Shown here: piece by piece, positions 33,718 through 42,899 of the stretch
Position numbering within the stretch: the stretch's first letter is position 1
Layout: each line of letters begins with the position of its first letter
From: Leisingera aquimarina DSM 24565
GTDB lineage: Bacteria; Pseudomonadota; Alphaproteobacteria; Rhodobacterales; Rhodobacteraceae
NCBI RefSeq assembly: GCF_000473165.1
Contig: NZ_KI421504.1
Coordinates: 1,749,437 to 1,813,436 of the forward strand
Direction of reading: 5' to 3'
Length of the DNA: 64,000 bases
Program-made: the position numbers and the translations under genes
Notes under the pieces: generated by a model
The model's input: only the letters and a program-made list of their open reading frames with translations
Told to the model about the DNA's origin: nothing
Databases searched by the model: none

Positions 33718-34392
33718 TTACTGTTTGATCCGGAAGTAACGGTAAGAGGACACTTTCGCAGGCTCCGCCGGGTTGCCGTTCAGGATCTGGCCCGGCGTTT
33801 CAAAGCTCTTGTTTACGGCGGCGGCCATGCCGACAAAGCTGTCCTCGCCGATTTTCACATTGTCGGCAAAGGTCGCATTGACCCCGACAAAGCTACGCGC
33901 GCCGATATCGCAATAGCCCGAGACCACCACATGCGACGCCAGGAAACAGTGTTCGCGGATCCGGGTCTGGTGGCCGATGTGATTGCCCGACCACAGGACG
34001 CAGCCGCTTTCAATTTTGACCCCGTGCTGCACAACGTTGTTTTCAAAGATGAAAACATTGTCGCCCAGCTCTGCTGTGCGCCAGACCATGGCATGAGGGC
34101 TGATGAAATTGGCCAGATTGTAGCCTTTGCTGCGGGCGATCTCGATCAGCCGCGCACGGATCCTGTTCAACTTGGTTGAAGTCACCGCCACATGCGCCTC
34201 GACCTCGGAGGCGGGAAAAACCGTCTCCACGGTTTCCAGCGCCACCACCGGCAGGCCGAATTTATCTTCCTCGTTCAGAAACTCTGCCTCCACCGCAAAA
34301 CCCGCAACCTCATAGTCGCTGTCGACGGTGAAATACTCATAGGCGATGTCGGCGAATTCACCCGCACCGATGATCAGTAGCTTTTTGCTCAT
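33718..34392 (-). CDS. NeuD-like sugar acyltransferase
   Basis: A 224-residue protein with an N-terminal Rossmann-like sugar-binding module (KLLIIGAGEFADIAYEYF) and a C-terminal left-handed beta-helix of hexapeptide repeats (IESGCVLWSGNHIGHQTRIR, CFLASHVVVSGYCDIGARSF). This is the NeuD/PglD/FdtC-type architecture that N- or O-acylates nucleotide sugars. Together with the divergent ketoisomerase and aminotransferase it could complete a dTDP-3-acylamido-3,6-dideoxyhexose. ATG at 34392 is chosen to begin at the Rossmann motif; the frame extends upstream through the divergent promoter. Confidence 0.83.
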   Translation of the reverse strand: MSKKLLIIGAGEFADIAYEYFTVDSDYEVAGFAVEAEFLNEEDKFGLPVVALETVETVFPASEVEAHVAVTSTKLNRIRARLIEIARSKGYNLANFISPHAMVWRTAELGDNVFIFENNVVQHGVKIESGCVLWSGNHIGHQTRIREHCFLASHVVVSGYCDIGARSFVGVNATFADNVKIGEDSFVGMAAAVNKSFETPGQILNGNPAEPAKVSSYRYFRIKQ

Positions 34393-34459
34393 GGGAGGGA
34401 CTCTGTCCTTGATTGAGGCGGCCCTGGCGGCCGGCGCTGCTTGCTGGTCCGGTTCAGAT

Positions 34460-34912
34460 ATGCATATACACAAGGGACATTCAAATGCGAAGGCGGTTTC
34501 CGTGCCTCTGACTGACTGCAAAATCATTGACTTGCCCAAAATCACAGACGTCCGGGGCAACCTGACTTTTGTCGAGGGCGGCAATCATATCCCCTTTGAT
34601 ATCAAGCGGGTGTATTACCTCTACGATGTGCCGGGCGGGGCCGATCGCGGCGAGCATGCGCATAAGGCGCTGCATCAGTTCATTATCTGCATGTCGGGCA
34701 GTTTTGATATCCTGCTGGACGACGGGGCCGAGACCAAGCGTTTCCACCTGAACCGCTCATACTACGGGCTGTATGTCTGCCCGATGATGTGGCGCTACCT
34801 TGACAACTTTTCCTCCGGGGCGGTCTGCATGGTGCTGACCTCCGAGGTGTATGACGAAGCGGACTACATCCGCGACTATGGTGAATTCAAAGCCGCCGTA
34901 GGTGCGGCATGA
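34460..34912 (+). CDS. dTDP-6-deoxy-hexose 3,4-ketoisomerase (FdtA/QdtA/WxcM-like)
   Basis: A 150-residue cupin-fold protein with the family motifs [30 protein letters not shown] and the active-site segment [12 protein letters not shown]. It moves the keto group of dTDP-4-keto-6-deoxyglucose from C4 to C3, preparing it for transamination. ATG at 34460 is listed. GTG at 34502, behind GCGAAGGCGG and right before the conserved DCKIID, may be the true start. It overlaps the aminotransferase gene by four bases (ATGA). Whether the galacto (Fdt) or gluco (Qdt) product forms cannot be decided from sequence. Confidence 0.88.
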   Translation: MHIHKGHSNAKAVSVPLTDCKIIDLPKITDVRGNLTFVEGGNHIPFDIKRVYYLYDVPGGADRGEHAHKALHQFIICMSGSFDILLDDGAETKRFHLNRSYYGLYVCPMMWRYLDNFSSGAVCMVLTSEVYDEADYIRDYGEFKAAVGAA

Positions 34913-36006
34913 AGGTTCCCTTCCTCGATATCGCGGGCGCCCATGCTGAAATTCAGGATCAGCTGGAGGCAGCCGTGCTGCGGGTGGCGCGTTCGGGTTA
35001 CTTTATTCTAGGCCCCGAAGTGGAGGCGTTTGAGGCGGATTTCGCCCGCTACACCGGTGCGCCGCATTGCCTGGGCACTGGCAATGGCTTGGACGCGCTG
35101 ATTTTGACGCTGAAGGCAATGGGGATCGGCCCGGGCGATGAAGTGATCGTGCCCGCGAACACCTATATCGCGACTTGGCTGGCAGTCAGCTTTTGCGGTG
35201 CAGCCATTGTCCCGGTGGAACCGCTGGAAGCTACTCACAATATCGACCCGGATGCAGTGGTCGCCGCCATCACGTCCCGAACCAAGGCAATCATCCCGGT
35301 CCACCTTTATGGCCAGCCCGCCGACATGGATCCGCTGATAGAACTGGCTAGGCAGCACGGGGTGCACCTGCTGGAAGACGCGGCCCAAGCGCATGGCGCC
35401 GGATACAAGGGCAAGCGGATCGGCAGTTTTGGAGAGGCCGCTTGCTGGAGCTTTTACCCAGGCAAAAACCTCGGCGCGCTGGGGGATGGCGGTGGGTTCA
35501 CCACGACCTCGCCGGAGCTGGCAGAGCGGGTCTCGATGCTGCGGAACTATGGCTCGGCAGTTAAATACGAACATGAGCTGGCGGGACAGAACAGCCGCTT
35601 GGACCCGATCCAGGCGGCGGCGCTGCAAGTGAAGCTGCAAGTGCTTGATGGCTGGAATGCCCGCCGCCAGGCAATTGCCGCCCGTTACCTGGTGGCACTG
35701 TCTGCGGCCGGACTGGTGTTGCCTGCGGTGCCAAAATGGGCGGACCCGGTCTGGCACCTCTTTGTGGTGCGCCATCCCGACCGGGATGCTTTCCGCGCCC
35801 GGCTGGAGGCTGCAGGAGTCGGGACCGTCATCCACTACCCCAAGCCGCCGCATTTGCAGAACGCCTATGCAGGGCTTGGCTATGGCAAGGGTGCGTTCCC
35901 TGTTTCCGAGACGCTGGCCACAGAAGTGATCAGCCTGCCGATCGGGCCTGCTCAGACTGACGCGCAGACCGAATATGTAATCGAACAGGTGTTGAAACTG
36001 GCGTGA
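34909..36006 (+). CDS. Sugar aminotransferase, DegT/DnrJ/EryC1 family (FdtB/QdtB-like)
   Basis: A 365-residue PLP enzyme. Motifs include [40 protein letters not shown] and the lysine motif [15 protein letters not shown], with Lys186 expected to bind PLP. It would aminate dTDP-3-keto-6-deoxyhexose with glutamate. It directly follows, and overlaps, the 3,4-ketoisomerase gene, the arrangement of the dTDP-Fuc3N and dTDP-Qui3N pathways. The upstream enzymes RmlA and RmlB are not in the window and must be encoded elsewhere. Confidence 0.92.
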   Translation: MKVPFLDIAGAHAEIQDQLEAAVLRVARSGYFILGPEVEAFEADFARYTGAPHCLGTGNGLDALILTLKAMGIGPGDEVIVPANTYIATWLAVSFCGAAIVPVEPLEATHNIDPDAVVAAITSRTKAIIPVHLYGQPADMDPLIELARQHGVHLLEDAAQAHGAGYKGKRIGSFGEAACWSFYPGKNLGALGDGGGFTTTSPELAERVSMLRNYGSAVKYEHELAGQNSRLDPIQAAALQVKLQVLDGWNARRQAIAARYLVALSAAGLVLPAVPKWADPVWHLFVVRHPDRDAFRARLEAAGVGTVIHYPKPPHLQNAYAGLGYGKGAFPVSETLATEVISLPIGPAQTDAQTEYVIEQVLKLA

Positions 36007-36202
36007 CCGGCCCGCCCGGTATTTTTGACGCCCGGCCCTTTGAACCTGCAAGTGTGCTTTGTCTAGGGACGAGGTCGCTGGTCAATGCATCAATAAGCGG
36101 CTGAATTTGACCGGTGCAATCCAGCAGTTGGATCAATGCCGGCGTTTTGGAAGCCTGTTGTGTGGAAATTGTATTGCGAAGCCGGGGCCGCCAATTGTAA
36201 AA

Positions 36203-36214
36203 TGTCGCATGACA
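36203..36214. promoter_or_regulatory. Candidate EnuR operator at the enuR start
   Basis: TGTC-GCAT-GACA, followed by AT, overlaps the enuR start codon. Eleven of the twelve bases of its AATGTC and GACAAT half-sites match those of the palindrome upstream of uehA (37603-37618). An ATTGT word lies 5' at 36194-36198. The arrangement suggests autorepression, as known for EnuR of Ruegeria pomeroyi. Confidence 0.5.
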
Positions 36215-37603
36215 ATATGGCATCCTGATCCTTCCACCTTGACCTCCCCCCTGCATGCGAGTCTTGCGCTGGCCATTGCAAAGGCAATCTCAGACGGCAA
36301 ACTGCCGAAGGGGACGCAGCTGCCGACTCACCGCAAAATGGCCGATGATCTTGGCCTCAGTGTCCACACCGTCAGCAAGGCATATGAAAGTTTGCGGCGG
36401 CAAAGGCTGATTGATGGCCAGGTCGGCCGGGGCAGCTACGTTCTGGATCCTGACAAGTCCAACGATCAGCCGTTTCAGCTGAGCTCTGAACGCGGTGGCG
36501 GTTTCGACCTGTCGATTTCACGCCCGGCATTCTCGCAGCAGCATGCTGAGCGGTTCGAACAAGCGCTGAGGGAACTGCCGGAGGGGTTGGACCCGAGCTA
36601 CTATCTGTCCTGCCGCCCGAATATCGGTCATGACGCCCACCGTGCCGCCGGATCGCAATGGCTGCGGCATTGCGGTTTGGAGGTGCCGCCGGAGCGGATC
36701 ATTATGACCAATGGGGTCAGTCATGGCATGTCAGCGGCGCTGTCGGCGCTGACCCGGCCTGGCGACACGGTGGTGTCAGACAAGGTCACGCATCATTTGC
36801 TGGTTTCGGGTTGTTCTTATCTGGGCCTGAACCTTGCAGGGGTTGATGTGGATGGGGATGGCATCCTTCCGGATGCGCTGGAGCGGTTTTGTCAGGGAAG
36901 CAAACCTAAAGTTTTGTTTTTACTTCCATCCTTGGCCAACACGACGGCGGGTATGATGCCTGAGGAACGCCGCCGCGCGCTGGTGGATGTCGCCCGTAAA
37001 CACGATCTGCACATCATCGAAAACGATGCCTTTGGTCCGGTTGCCGAGGGCCGGCCGGTGGCGGTCACTGCTCTCGCGCCGGAGCGTTCAATCTATTTGA
37101 CCACCTTTACCAAATGCACTGTGTCGGGGTTGCGCGCAGGTTACATGGCGGCGCCGGAGCACCTGCTGCCGGCATTGACCGGGCGGATTGTCGTGTTCGG
37201 TTGGATGGCGACACCACTGATGTGCGAGCTGGCCACCCGCTGGGTGCAGGACGGCACCGCGCTGGAGCTGGCGCAGTGGCAGCGGCGTGCGCTGGCGGCG
37301 CGCCATGGAATCGCCGCTGAGGTGCTGAAAGGCTGGCACTGGCAGGGCCATCCCTCTGCATTGCATCTATGGCTGCCGCTTCCCAAAGGCTGGAGCACCA
37401 GCAGTTTCGTGTCTTACGCGCGCGAATTGAAAGTTGCAGTGGCCCCGGATGCGCCGTTCCTGCCCCCCAAGACGCCGCCGCAGAATGCAGTGCGTCTGTC
37501 GCTCGGCAGCGTCCAGGATCTGGGGCGGTTCAGGCAGGCGTTAGAGCTGATCGCCGGCATGCTGGGCGGCCCGCCAGAGGGAGTAGCGCCCTTTACATAC
37601 TGA
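36209..37603 (+). CDS. enuR: EnuR, MocR/GntR-type regulator of ectoine utilisation
   Basis: A 464-residue protein. An N-terminal GntR winged helix (THRKMADDLGLSVHTVSKAY) is fused to an aminotransferase-like domain. The PLP-binding lysine is at position 302 in the TTFTKCTVSGLRAGY segment, the same number as in Ruegeria pomeroyi EnuR. EnuR represses uptake and catabolic genes and is inactivated by the ectoine breakdown products N-alpha-acetyl-L-2,4-diaminobutyrate and diaminobutyrate. It lies immediately upstream of uehABC. ATG at 36209 gives the standard MTIW N-terminus. The start overlaps a palindrome that also occurs in front of uehA. Confidence 0.93.
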   Translation: MTIWHPDPSTLTSPLHASLALAIAKAISDGKLPKGTQLPTHRKMADDLGLSVHTVSKAYESLRRQRLIDGQVGRGSYVLDPDKSNDQPFQLSSERGGGFDLSISRPAFSQQHAERFEQALRELPEGLDPSYYLSCRPNIGHDAHRAAGSQWLRHCGLEVPPERIIMTNGVSHGMSAALSALTRPGDTVVSDKVTHHLLVSGCSYLGLNLAGVDVDGDGILPDALERFCQGSKPKVLFLLPSLANTTAGMMPEERRRALVDVARKHDLHIIENDAFGPVAEGRPVAVTALAPERSIYLTTFTKCTVSGLRAGYMAAPEHLLPALTGRIVVFGWMATPLMCELATRWVQDGTALELAQWQRRALAARHGIAAEVLKGWHWQGHPSALHLWLPLPKGWSTSSFVSYARELKVAVAPDAPFLPPKTPPQNAVRLSLGSVQDLGRFRQALELIAGMLGGPPEGVAPFTY

Positions 37604-37618
37604 TTGTCCTGCGACAAT
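37603..37618. promoter_or_regulatory. Candidate EnuR operator upstream of uehA
   Basis: A perfect palindrome, ATTGTC-CTGC-GACAAT, starting at the last base of the enuR stop codon. It lies about 80 bases before the uehA start. A -35-like TTGACA is at 37626-37631 and a TACAAT at 37637-37642. The half-site GACAAT is identical to that at the enuR start. The position is suitable for blocking transcription of the transport and catabolic operon. Confidence 0.6.
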
Positions 37619-37698
37619 AAAAAAATTGACATGCAGTACAATTCCTTTCAAGTCTGGCGCAGCGGTGCTCAGGCACCCAAGAGACTTGGGAGGAAAAC

Positions 37699-38715
37699 AT
37701 GGCTCAAACTGTCAAAATCACCTTCGGTGCCCTGACTGCGGCGGGGATTGTTCTGGCGGACAGCGCGGTGCAGGCCGACACTTGGCGCTATGCCTTTGAA
37801 GAGGCAATGGCCGATGTGCAGGGCGTCTATGCGCAGAAATTCAAGGAAGAGATCGAGGCGAACTCGGATCACGAGATCCAGCTGTTCCCCTATGGCACAC
37901 TGGGTGAATCGGCTGACATCATGGAGCAGACCCAGGACGGTATCCTGCAGTTTGTGGACCAGTCGCCGGGCTTTACCGGCTCGCTGATTCCCGAAGCGCA
38001 GGTGTTCTTTGTGCCCTATCTGCTGCCGACCGATCAGGATCACCTGGCGCGCTTTTACAAGGAGAGCAAGGCGATCAACGGCATGTTCAAGCCGCTTTAT
38101 GCCGAGCAGGGGCTGGAATTGCTGAACATGTTCCCCGAAGGCGAAGTGGCGATGACCACCAAGACACCGGTCACCACCTGCGCCGATCTGGACGAGGTGA
38201 AGTTCCGGGTGATGACCAACCCACTGCTGGTCGAAAGCTACAAAGCCTTTGGCGCCACCCCGACGCCGCTGCCCTGGGGCGAGGTTTACGGCGGGCTGCA
38301 GACCAATGTGATCCAGGGGCAGGAGAACCCGACGTTCTTCCTCTATTCAACCAAGATCTATGAGGTCACAGATTACATCACCTACGCCGGCCACAACAAC
38401 TTCACCACCGCGGTGATGGCCAACAAAGACTTCTATGACGGCCTCAGCGCCGAGGAGCAGCAGGTTGTGCAAAACGCGGCGCAGGCCGCCTATGACCACA
38501 CCGTAGTTTACCAGCAGCAGGCTGCCGAGAGTGAGCTGGCCAAGATCATGGAAGCCAAACCGGAAATGCAGGTGACGGTGCTGAACGATGATCAGCGTAG
38601 CTGCTTCAAGGAAGCGGCGGCTGAGGTCGAGGCCAAGTTCATCGAGATGACCGGCGACAGCGGCGCCGCGATCCTGGAACAGTTGAAGGCAGACCTGGCG
38701 GCCACCGCCAACTGA
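37699..38715 (+). CDS. uehA: Ectoine/5-hydroxyectoine TRAP transporter, substrate-binding protein UehA
   Basis: A 338-residue DctP-type periplasmic binding protein. It has a short signal peptide ending near AVQADT (residue 27) and a typical core (TLGESADIMEQTQDGILQFV, PLPWGEVYGGLQTNVIQGQE). It scavenges ectoine and 5-hydroxyectoine and delivers them to UehBC. The specific assignment rests on its place between enuR and the eut genes, the same order as in Ruegeria pomeroyi. A strong GGGAGGA ribosome site precedes the ATG. Uptake in this system serves nutrition rather than osmoprotection. Confidence 0.92.
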   Translation: MAQTVKITFGALTAAGIVLADSAVQADTWRYAFEEAMADVQGVYAQKFKEEIEANSDHEIQLFPYGTLGESADIMEQTQDGILQFVDQSPGFTGSLIPEAQVFFVPYLLPTDQDHLARFYKESKAINGMFKPLYAEQGLELLNMFPEGEVAMTTKTPVTTCADLDEVKFRVMTNPLLVESYKAFGATPTPLPWGEVYGGLQTNVIQGQENPTFFLYSTKIYEVTDYITYAGHNNFTTAVMANKDFYDGLSAEEQQVVQNAAQAAYDHTVVYQQQAAESELAKIMEAKPEMQVTVLNDDQRSCFKEAAAEVEAKFIEMTGDSGAAILEQLKADLAATAN

Positions 38716-38739
38716 CGCCTGTCCTGCAAACAGTGCTGA

Positions 38740-39351
<612 letters not shown>

Positions 39352-39361
39352 GGGCGAACCC

Positions 39362-40648
39362 GTGGCTGCAACAATATTTTTGACCATGATCGCCCTGCTG
39401 CTGCTGGGCTTTCCGATGATGATCCCGCTGATTGCCGGCGCCTTCATCGGATTTCTGATGCTGTTCGGCGATCTGGCCCGGACCGAGACAATGGTACAGC
39501 AGATGATGGCCGGCATCCGGCCCGCCTCGCTGATTGCGGTGCCGATGTTCATCTTTGCCGCCGATATCATGACCCGCGGCCAGTCGGCCGGGCGGCTGAT
39601 CAATGTGGTGATGGCCTATATCGGCCATATCCGCGGCGGGCTGGCGATTTCCACCGCAGCCGCCTGCACCATGTTCGGGGCGGTGTCCGGCTCGACTCAG
39701 GCGACCGTTGTGGCGATCGGTTCGCCGCTGCGCCCGCGGATGCTCCAGGCGGGCTACAAGGACAGCTTTGTGCTGGCGCTGATCGTGAATGCCAGCGACA
39801 TCGCCTTTCTGATCCCGCCCTCCATCGGCATGATCATCTACGGGGTGGTCTCCAGCACCTCGATTGCCGAGCTGTTCATTGCGGGCATTGGTCCCGGCCT
39901 GCTGATCCTGCTGCTGTTTTCCATCTACGCCTATATCTACGCCGTGCGTAACAACGTGCCGACCGAGCCCAAGGCCACCTGGCGCCAGCGGCTGCAGACC
40001 ATGCGTGCCGCACTTTGGCCGATGGGGTTTCCGGTGATCATCATCGGCGGCATCTACGGCGGCGTCTTCAGCCCGACTGAGGCCGCGGCGGCCTGCGTTC
40101 TCTATGCGCTGATCCTGGAGGTCGCCGTGTTCCGCTCAATGTCGCTGGCGGATGTCTATGAAACCGCAAAATCCACCGGGCTGGTCACCGCCATCGTGTT
40201 CATTCTGGTGGGGGCAGGGGCTGCGTTTTCCTGGGTTATCTCATTCGCTCAGGTGCCGCAGCAGATCCTTGGTGCCATCGGGATTGCCGAGATGGGCGCC
40301 CTAGGGGTGCTGTTCGTGATCTCCATCGCGTTTTTCATCGGTTGTATGTTTGTCGATCCCATCGTGGTGATCCTGGTGCTGGTGCCGGTTTTTGCGCCGG
40401 TGGTGAAATCGGTTGGGCTGGATCCGGTGCTGGTCGGCACCATCATCACCCTGCAGGTTGCCATTGGCTCGGCCACGCCGCCCTTCGGCTGCGATATCTT
40501 CACCGCCATTGCCGTGTTCAAACGCCCCTATGCCGAGGTGGTGCGTGGCACGCCGCCGTTTATCCTAATGCTGCTGGCGGTGTCGGTGGCACTGATCTTC
40601 TTTCCGCAGATTGCGCTGTTCCTGCGTGATCTGGCCTTTGCAAAATAA
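39362..40648 (+). CDS. uehC: TRAP transporter large permease UehC
   Basis: A 428-residue DctM-type permease with about 12 membrane helices. Characteristic segments include LLGFPMMIPLIAGAFIGFL and ATVVAIGSPL, and ATPPFGCDIFTAIAV near the end. It forms the channel for ectoine and 5-hydroxyectoine import with UehA and UehB. The start is set at GTG 39362 behind GAGGGCG, because this gives the usual N-terminal helix. The open frame begins earlier, inside uehB. The universal stress protein gene follows 12 bases later. Confidence 0.92.
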   Translation: MAATIFLTMIALLLLGFPMMIPLIAGAFIGFLMLFGDLARTETMVQQMMAGIRPASLIAVPMFIFAADIMTRGQSAGRLINVVMAYIGHIRGGLAISTAAACTMFGAVSGSTQATVVAIGSPLRPRMLQAGYKDSFVLALIVNASDIAFLIPPSIGMIIYGVVSSTSIAELFIAGIGPGLLILLLFSIYAYIYAVRNNVPTEPKATWRQRLQTMRAALWPMGFPVIIIGGIYGGVFSPTEAAAACVLYALILEVAVFRSMSLADVYETAKSTGLVTAIVFILVGAGAAFSWVISFAQVPQQILGAIGIAEMGALGVLFVISIAFFIGCMFVDPIVVILVLVPVFAPVVKSVGLDPVLVGTIITLQVAIGSATPPFGCDIFTAIAVFKRPYAEVVRGTPPFILMLLAVSVALIFFPQIALFLRDLAFAK

Positions 40649-40660
40649 GGAGCACTGGCG

Positions 40661-41098
40661 ATGTTCACATCCATTCTGGTGCCCTTCGACGGCTCGCAAG
40701 GGGCAGAAGCCGCGCTGGCCAAGGCGGCGGAGCTGGCGCAACTGTGCGGTGCGCAGCTGACACTGCTGACGGTCTACCGCCACCATTCGCTGCTGGAGGC
40801 CTCGATGCATATGGTGCGCCCGGATCAGCCGGAGGACCTGGACGAGATCATGCGCAGCCACGCCAGGGAGGTGGCCGAGCGCGGCAAGGCGCTGGCGGCG
40901 GCGAGCGGCTCTCGAACACCCCGCGCCTTTGTTAAAGCGGGGCCGGTGGCGCGCACCATCACGGGGTTTGCCAGGGAGCACAGGCATGACCTGATCGCGA
41001 TCGGCAGCCGCGGCCTTGGCTCGGTGGAAGGGGTGCTGCTGGGCAGTGTCTCTCACAAGGTAACGAGCCTGGCCGAAACCCCGGTTCTTGTTGTTTAG
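40661..41098 (+). CDS. Universal stress protein of the TRAP operon
   Basis: A 145-residue UspA-fold protein: TSILVPFDGSQGAEAALAKA at the start and a GSRGLGSVEGVLLGSVSHKV nucleotide-binding loop at the end (G-2X-G-9X-G-S/T pattern). Similar proteins (TeaD in Halomonas) bind ATP and damp the activity of the ectoine TRAP transporter. A usp gene at this place is standard in roseobacter ueh-eut operons. It has a good ribosome site (AAGGAG) and lies 10 bases before eutA. A regulatory role in transport is inferred from TeaD. Confidence 0.9.
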   Translation: MFTSILVPFDGSQGAEAALAKAAELAQLCGAQLTLLTVYRHHSLLEASMHMVRPDQPEDLDEIMRSHAREVAERGKALAAASGSRTPRAFVKAGPVARTITGFAREHRHDLIAIGSRGLGSVEGVLLGSVSHKVTSLAETPVLVV

Positions 41099-41108
41099 GA
41101 AAGCAAAA

Positions 41109-41873
41109 ATGGCTCTTGATATCCAATCCGCGCCGTCGCGTGTTCCAGCCCGGCTGGATGACCGCCCGGTGAAAAAGCGGATCGCGCTGGTGGCGCTGGC
41201 GACCGACCACACGTCGGAACGCGACTTTGCCCGGATCTGCGATCCGGACCGGGTCGGCGTCTACACAAACCGCATCGAATTCGAAAATCCAACCACCAGG
41301 GAAACTTTGCTGAAAACCGGCCCGCGGCTGACCGAAGCAGCGGCGCAGATCCTGCCCGGCGAAACGGTGGATGTGGTGGCCTACGGCTGCACTGCGGCCT
41401 CCATCGTGCTGGGCAATGATGCCGTCGCGCGCAGCTTGAGCACCGCCAAGCCGGATACTCCCTGCGTCACCCCCAGCTCTGCAGCCTTCGATGCCTTTGC
41501 AGCACTGGAGGCCAGGCGGGTGTCGCTGCTGACCCCTTACAGCCCCGAAGTCACAGATGAGATGGCGCAATATTTCGCGGTACACGGCCCAGAGGTGGTC
41601 AATGCCGCCTGTTTCGGTCTGACAGATGATCGCCAAATGGCGCGGATTTCCGAGGACAGCATCATCGAGGCCGGGATCGCCGCCTGTGAGTCATCAGCCG
41701 ATGTGCTTTTCCTGTCCTGCACCGCCCTGCGGGCTGCTGTTTGCATTGAGCGGATTGAGGACCGGCTGGGCAAGCCGGTTGTCAGCTCAAACCAGGCGAT
41801 GGTCTGGCGGTGCCTGCGCTTGGCCGGGATCACGGATCCGGTGAAAGGTTTCGGCAGGCTTTTTGAACTCTAG
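41109..41873 (+). CDS. eutA: EutA, Asp/Glu racemase-family ectoine utilisation protein
   Basis: A 254-residue member of the aspartate/glutamate racemase and maleate isomerase superfamily. The two active-site cysteine regions are visible as VAYGCTAASIVLG and LFLSCTALRAA. With EutB and EutC it is thought to convert 5-hydroxyectoine derivatives so that they can join the ectoine pathway. The three genes occur together where 5-hydroxyectoine is used. ATG at 41109 is preceded by AGGAAAG. It has no connection with ethanolamine utilisation, despite the symbol. Confidence 0.9.
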   Translation: MALDIQSAPSRVPARLDDRPVKKRIALVALATDHTSERDFARICDPDRVGVYTNRIEFENPTTRETLLKTGPRLTEAAAQILPGETVDVVAYGCTAASIVLGNDAVARSLSTAKPDTPCVTPSSAAFDAFAALEARRVSLLTPYSPEVTDEMAQYFAVHGPEVVNAACFGLTDDRQMARISEDSIIEAGIAACESSADVLFLSCTALRAAVCIERIEDRLGKPVVSSNQAMVWRCLRLAGITDPVKGFGRLFEL

Positions 41874-41891
41874 ATAGGCTAAACAATTCCA

Positions 41892-42899
41892 ATGACTGGC
41901 AAAATCACCCTTCAGGACAGCTATCAGGCCCGGGCGCGGATTGCCGGGCGTATCCGGCAGACGGCACTGGTATCTTCGCCCTCTCTCAGCGCGCTTTGCG
42001 GCGGAGAGGTTTCGTTGAAGCTGGAAAGCACCCAGATCACTGGCAGTTTCAAACTGCGCGGTGCCACCAATGCAGTTTTGTCGCTGACCAATGAACAGCG
42101 CACGGCGGGTGTGGTTGGCGTGTCCACCGGCAACCACGGGCGCGGGCTGGCCTATGCGGCAGCGCAGGCCGGGGTGCGCTGCATCATTTGCATGTCGAAG
42201 CTGGTGCCGCAGAACAAGGTCGAGGGCATCAAATCCCACGGCGCCGAAGTGCGCATTGCGGGCCGCTCGCAGGACGATGCGCAGGTGGAGGTCGACAGGC
42301 TGGTGGCGGACGGCATGACCATGCTGCCGCCCTTTGATCACCGCAGCATCATCGCGGGCCAAAGCACCGTGGCGCTGGAAATTCTGGAACAGGCGCCGGA
42401 TCTGGACACCGTGCTGGTGCCGCTGTCCGGTGGCGGGCTGATTTCCGGCGTGGCGATGGTGATGAAAGCAGTGAACCCGAAAATCCGCGTGATTGGCGTG
42501 TCGATGGAACGCGGCGCAGCAATGTTTGAATGCCTGCAGGCGGGCAAACCGGTGCAGGTCGAAGAGCTGCCGACTCTTGCCGACTCCCTGGGTGGTGGCA
42601 TCGGGCTGGACAATGCCTATACTTTTGAAATGACCAAAGCTTTTGTCGATGACGTGGTGCTGGTTTCCGAAACAGAAATCGCGGCGGCGATCCGTCATGC
42701 GTATTTCGAAGAACGCCAGGTGATCGAAGGTTCCGGCAGCGTCGGCATCGCTGCCCTGCTGGCCGGCAGAATCGAAAACCCGGGGCGCTGTGTGTCGCTC
42801 GTCAGCGGCCAGAACATCGACATGGCCCTGCACAAGCGGATCATCGATGGTGAAGATGTCGACGTGGCGGCCAAGACCAAGGGAGGGGCAGATGCCTGA
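41892..42899 (+). CDS. eutB: EutB, threonine dehydratase-like PLP enzyme
   Basis: A 335-residue fold-type II PLP enzyme. The lysine motif GSFKLRGATNA places PLP on Lys54, and the phosphate-binding loop SGGGLISG is present. It resembles serine/threonine dehydratases and probably eliminates water from a hydroxylated diaminobutyrate derivative of 5-hydroxyectoine. The ribosome site is weak. It overlaps eutC by eight bases, which implies coupling. Assignment to the hydroxyectoine pathway rests on the eutABCDE order. Confidence 0.92.
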   Translation: MTGKITLQDSYQARARIAGRIRQTALVSSPSLSALCGGEVSLKLESTQITGSFKLRGATNAVLSLTNEQRTAGVVGVSTGNHGRGLAYAAAQAGVRCIICMSKLVPQNKVEGIKSHGAEVRIAGRSQDDAQVEVDRLVADGMTMLPPFDHRSIIAGQSTVALEILEQAPDLDTVLVPLSGGGLISGVAMVMKAVNPKIRVIGVSMERGAAMFECLQAGKPVQVEELPTLADSLGGGIGLDNAYTFEMTKAFVDDVVLVSETEIAAAIRHAYFEERQVIEGSGSVGIAALLAGRIENPGRCVSLVSGQNIDMALHKRIIDGEDVDVAAKTKGGADA

